Source of the DNA: CAZCTO01 sp964501725
Lineage (GTDB): Bacteria > Bacillota > Clostridia > Saccharofermentanales > Saccharofermentanaceae
NCBI GenBank assembly: GCA_964501725.1
Contig: CAZCTO010000031.1
Coordinates: forward strand, 1 to 15,076
Reading direction: 5' to 3'
DNA length: 15,076 bases
Part shown: positions 13,384-15,076 of the stretch, piece after piece
How the letters are laid out: the number at the start of each line of letters is the position of its first letter
Numbering within the stretch: the first letter of the stretch is position 1
Made by a program: the position numbers and the translations under genes
The notes under the pieces: generated by a model
What the model was told of the DNA's origin: nothing
What the model saw: the letters and a program-made list of their open reading frames with translations, nothing else
Database searches by the model: none

Positions 13384-13608
13384 ATGAATGATAAATGGAT
13401 TGATTTCGCGATTCGTATTCAAAGCATCGCACAAGCAGGGCTTCAATATGGAAAAGATAAATATGATAAAGAGAGATATGAAGAATTACGAAAAATCTCT
13501 GCTGAAATGATTTCTGCAAAAACAGATATTTCTGTTAATAAAGCAGTTTATATAACTCCTTCAATTTTAGAACGCACAACACGCAATAATCAATTCTTCC
13601 TTCGCTGA
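13384..13608 (+). pseudogene. N-terminal remnant of a NUDIX hydrolase
   Basis: 74 codons from an ATG with GAGGGA upstream. The first ~50 residues (MNDKWIDFAIRIQSIAQAG, LQYGKDKYDKERYEELR, KISAEMISAK) match the N-terminal domain found in front of ADP-ribose-pyrophosphatase-type NUDIX hydrolases, which are normally about 200 residues. The expected DLFCNETGYQTPK and RAAIF segments and the whole NUDIX box (GX5EX7REUXEEXGU) are missing from all frames downstream. The tail (YITPSILERTTRNNQFFLR) seems to be a junction-created or strongly changed end. A deletion probably removed the catalytic domain. The fragment may still be expressed but cannot be an active hydrolase. Confidence 0.7.
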
Positions 13609-13709
13609 TTATACTGATTTTTACTGCACCGATAGCATAGTGAAACTTCTCTAGCGGTGAGAGACAACTCATCTTTCAAATACAGTTCGGATTGATGCAC
13701 CAGAGACTA

Positions 13710-13718
13710 TGATATAAT
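13710..13718 (+). promoter_or_regulatory. Extended -10 promoter of the radical SAM gene
   Basis: TGATATAAT is a perfect extended -10 element (TGnTATAAT). A TTGATG -35-like box lies 15 bases upstream (13692-13697); that short spacing is tolerable for an extended -10. The start would be near 13725, about 65 bases before the ATG. Confidence 0.6.
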
Positions 13719-13788
13719 ATCTGCATTGCTACGGAAGTCCAATAAAATGGTACCGGTTCAATAAATCAGAGAGTATGGGGGAAATTGA

Positions 13789-15076
13789 ATGGCTTACTTA
13801 AGAATCAGAGGCGAGCAACAGAAAATTCCCAGATTTCCACACCATAAAAACTTTGTTTATCGTTGTAATGAGTTTTTTCATCCCAAAAATGCGAGGAGTA
13901 TATTTACGGCGGATTATGGTTTGGAATTACGTCAAATGTTGAGGAGTTTTCGTTATGGATGTGTAATTCCCAGAGATTTATTAATTGATCCAACATCGGC
14001 ATGTAATTTAAGGTGCAAAGGTTGTTGGGCGGCAGATTATAGCAAAGAGGATAGCCTAAGCTATGATAAGTTGGATGAAATATTTGATGAGTGTGAAAAG
14101 CTATTGATTACCGATATTTTGATGAGCGGCGGAGAACCGATGATTCGTCGTGAAGATATATTTAATCTCGCCAGAAAACACAAAAAACTGTTTTTTGGTG
14201 TATTTACAAATGCAACATTGATTGATGAAAAAGTAGCTGATGAGATAGCCAGTATTCCAAACCTTACAATGTTTATTAGTATTGAAGGAAGTAAAGAGGA
14301 AACAGATTTCAGAAGAGGTGAAGGGACCTATGATCGTTGTTTAAATGCAATGAAACTACTAAAAGATCGAGATGTCGCATTTGCTTTTTCTACTTGTTAT
14401 CATGCGAAAAATTATCAAACAATTGCATCGAAAGAATATATTGAGTGGCTTCAGGAACAGGGAGCCTGGATGGGCTGGTTGTTTAATTATGCGCCAATTG
14501 GAAAAGATGCAGATTTAAGCTTGGTTTGTTCGCCAGAGCAAAGAGCATATGTAAAAGATCAAATTGAAAAGTATTGTGAAGAAACGAATTTTACGATAAT
14601 TGATTTTTGGAATATGGGACATATAGCAACGGGATGTGTTGCTGCGGCAAAAGGATTTATCCATATCAATGCCAAAGGTGATGTAGAGCCGTGTGCATTT
14701 TGTCATTATTCGGATAGTAATATTCATGATATGTCATTACCACAGGCGCTTCAATCTCCATTCTTCAGAGCGTTTCGTGATGCACAGCCTTTCTCAGACA
14801 ACCCATTGAGACCTTGCCCTATGATCGATGTGCCAGAGGCTATTGTGGAAGTAACCAGAAAAGGAAATGCTCACTCAACTCACTATGAGGAACCGGAAAC
14901 TGCAGAGGAATTAGCTGGTAAAACAAGAGATATTGCTAATAAGTGGGAGCCGGAAGCAAGGCGACTTAAAGAAGAACTATCACCAAAACGGAAAAAAATC
15001 TTCACAGAGATGACACGACTTAGTAAGATGAGAATTCATTTGCTTAATAATAAAGACCCGAAATCAATAAAGCATA
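13789..15076 (+). CDS. Radical SAM protein with auxiliary cysteine cluster, runs off right edge
   Basis: 429 codons are open from ATG 13789 (GGGGGA six bases upstream) to the window end with no stop. The radical SAM core has the cluster motif CNLRCKGC (Cys72, Cys76, Cys79), followed by MSGGEP (residues 112-117) for S-adenosylmethionine binding, and barrel strands VFTNATLID and MFISIEGS. A C-terminal region carries four further cysteines in GC-VAAAKGFIHINAKGDVEPC-AFC and RPCPMI (Cys283, Cys302, Cys305, Cys343), a SPASM/twitch-like pattern expected to bind an extra Fe-S cluster. A charged tail of at least 70 residues follows, ending in KMRIHLLNNKDPKSIKH at the edge. Such enzymes modify peptides or metabolites by radical chemistry. 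No precursor peptide or other pathway gene is visible on the left, so the substrate is unknown; partners may lie to the right. Confidence 0.88.
   Translation, partial: MAYLRIRGEQQKIPRFPHHKNFVYRCNEFFHPKNARSIFTADYGLELRQMLRSFRYGCVIPRDLLIDPTSACNLRCKGCWAADYSKEDSLSYDKLDEIFDECEKLLITDILMSGGEPMIRREDIFNLARKHKKLFFGVFTNATLIDEKVADEIASIPNLTMFISIEGSKEETDFRRGEGTYDRCLNAMKLLKDRDVAFAFSTCYHAKNYQTIASKEYIEWLQEQGAWMGWLFNYAPIGKDADLSLVCSPEQRAYVKDQIEKYCEETNFTIIDFWNMGHIATGCVAAAKGFIHINAKGDVEPCAFCHYSDSNIHDMSLPQALQSPFFRAFRDAQPFSDNPLRPCPMIDVPEAIVEVTRKGNAHSTHYEEPETAEELAGKTRDIANKWEPEARRLKEELSPKRKKIFTEMTRLSKMRIHLLNNKDPKSIKH

Noticed and set aside
1..15076. CRISPR array, rRNA gene or replication origin
   Set aside because: No regularly spaced short repeats, no rRNA-like sequence and no iteron or DnaA-box cluster was seen on reading.

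Overview
The window looks like an accessory, mobile-element-rich stretch of a low- to mid-GC Gram-positive chromosome, most likely a gut-type member of the Clostridia. Strong AGGAGG-type ribosome binding sites, sigma-A-like promoters, lipobox signal peptides, a secreted DNRLRE-type protein, an AraC regulator, a MATE pump and a radical SAM enzyme all fit that. Species cannot be told from the sequence alone.

Positions 1-4668 hold a minus-strand locus that I regard as the most interesting part. A 665-residue secreted protein (2528-4525) has a signal peptide, a DNRLRE/WapA-like surface-protein body and a C-terminal domain that reads as a caspase-fold (clan CD, CHAT-like) peptidase with a candidate His528/Cys579 dyad. 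One nucleotide after it starts a lipoprotein gene (1636-2526), so the two are probably translationally coupled. The end of this pair is duplicated in tandem just downstream: a C-terminal fragment of the peptidase domain that keeps Cys but lacks His, plus a second lipoprotein gene. That second lipoprotein gene is cut off by the right end of an IS3-family element, and this IS3 remnant is itself cut by an IS256-family element that runs off the left edge. The arrangement resembles the 'full-length effector, then orphan C-terminus plus partner' layout of polymorphic toxin loci; this functional reading is inference.

Positions 4669-5887 are a complete IS3-family (IS407-like) insertion sequence with recognisable ends, orfA, a GGGAAAA frameshift site and an orfB that carries an in-frame amber codon. 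It is in the same orientation as the 5'-truncated remnant at 387-482, so the peptidase/lipoprotein locus is bracketed by related IS sequence. Just right of the IS lies a 44-codon open tail (5888-6019) that reads like the C-terminus of an interrupted gene, then an Imm26-like immunity gene (6154-6765). This is again what a broken polymorphic toxin-immunity locus would leave.

Positions 6766-7378 have no confident gene. A two-gene operon follows: an SPFH/YdjI-like protein with a C-terminal SHOCT domain (7480-8610) and a four-helix membrane protein (8625-9326). Next is a lipoprotein with an UlaG-like metallo-beta-lactamase fold (9539-10330). Its Shine-Dalgarno sequence is buried in a 20-bp hairpin, and it ends at a clear intrinsic terminator whose T-tract overlaps the promoter of an AraC-family regulator (10476-11378).

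Positions 11379-11817 are non-coding and contain a large compound inverted repeat and a sequence resembling the 3' end of a tRNA. A MATE-family efflux transporter (11818-13182), a NUDIX-hydrolase N-terminal remnant (13384-13608) and a radical SAM enzyme with an auxiliary cysteine cluster (13789 to beyond the right edge) complete the window.
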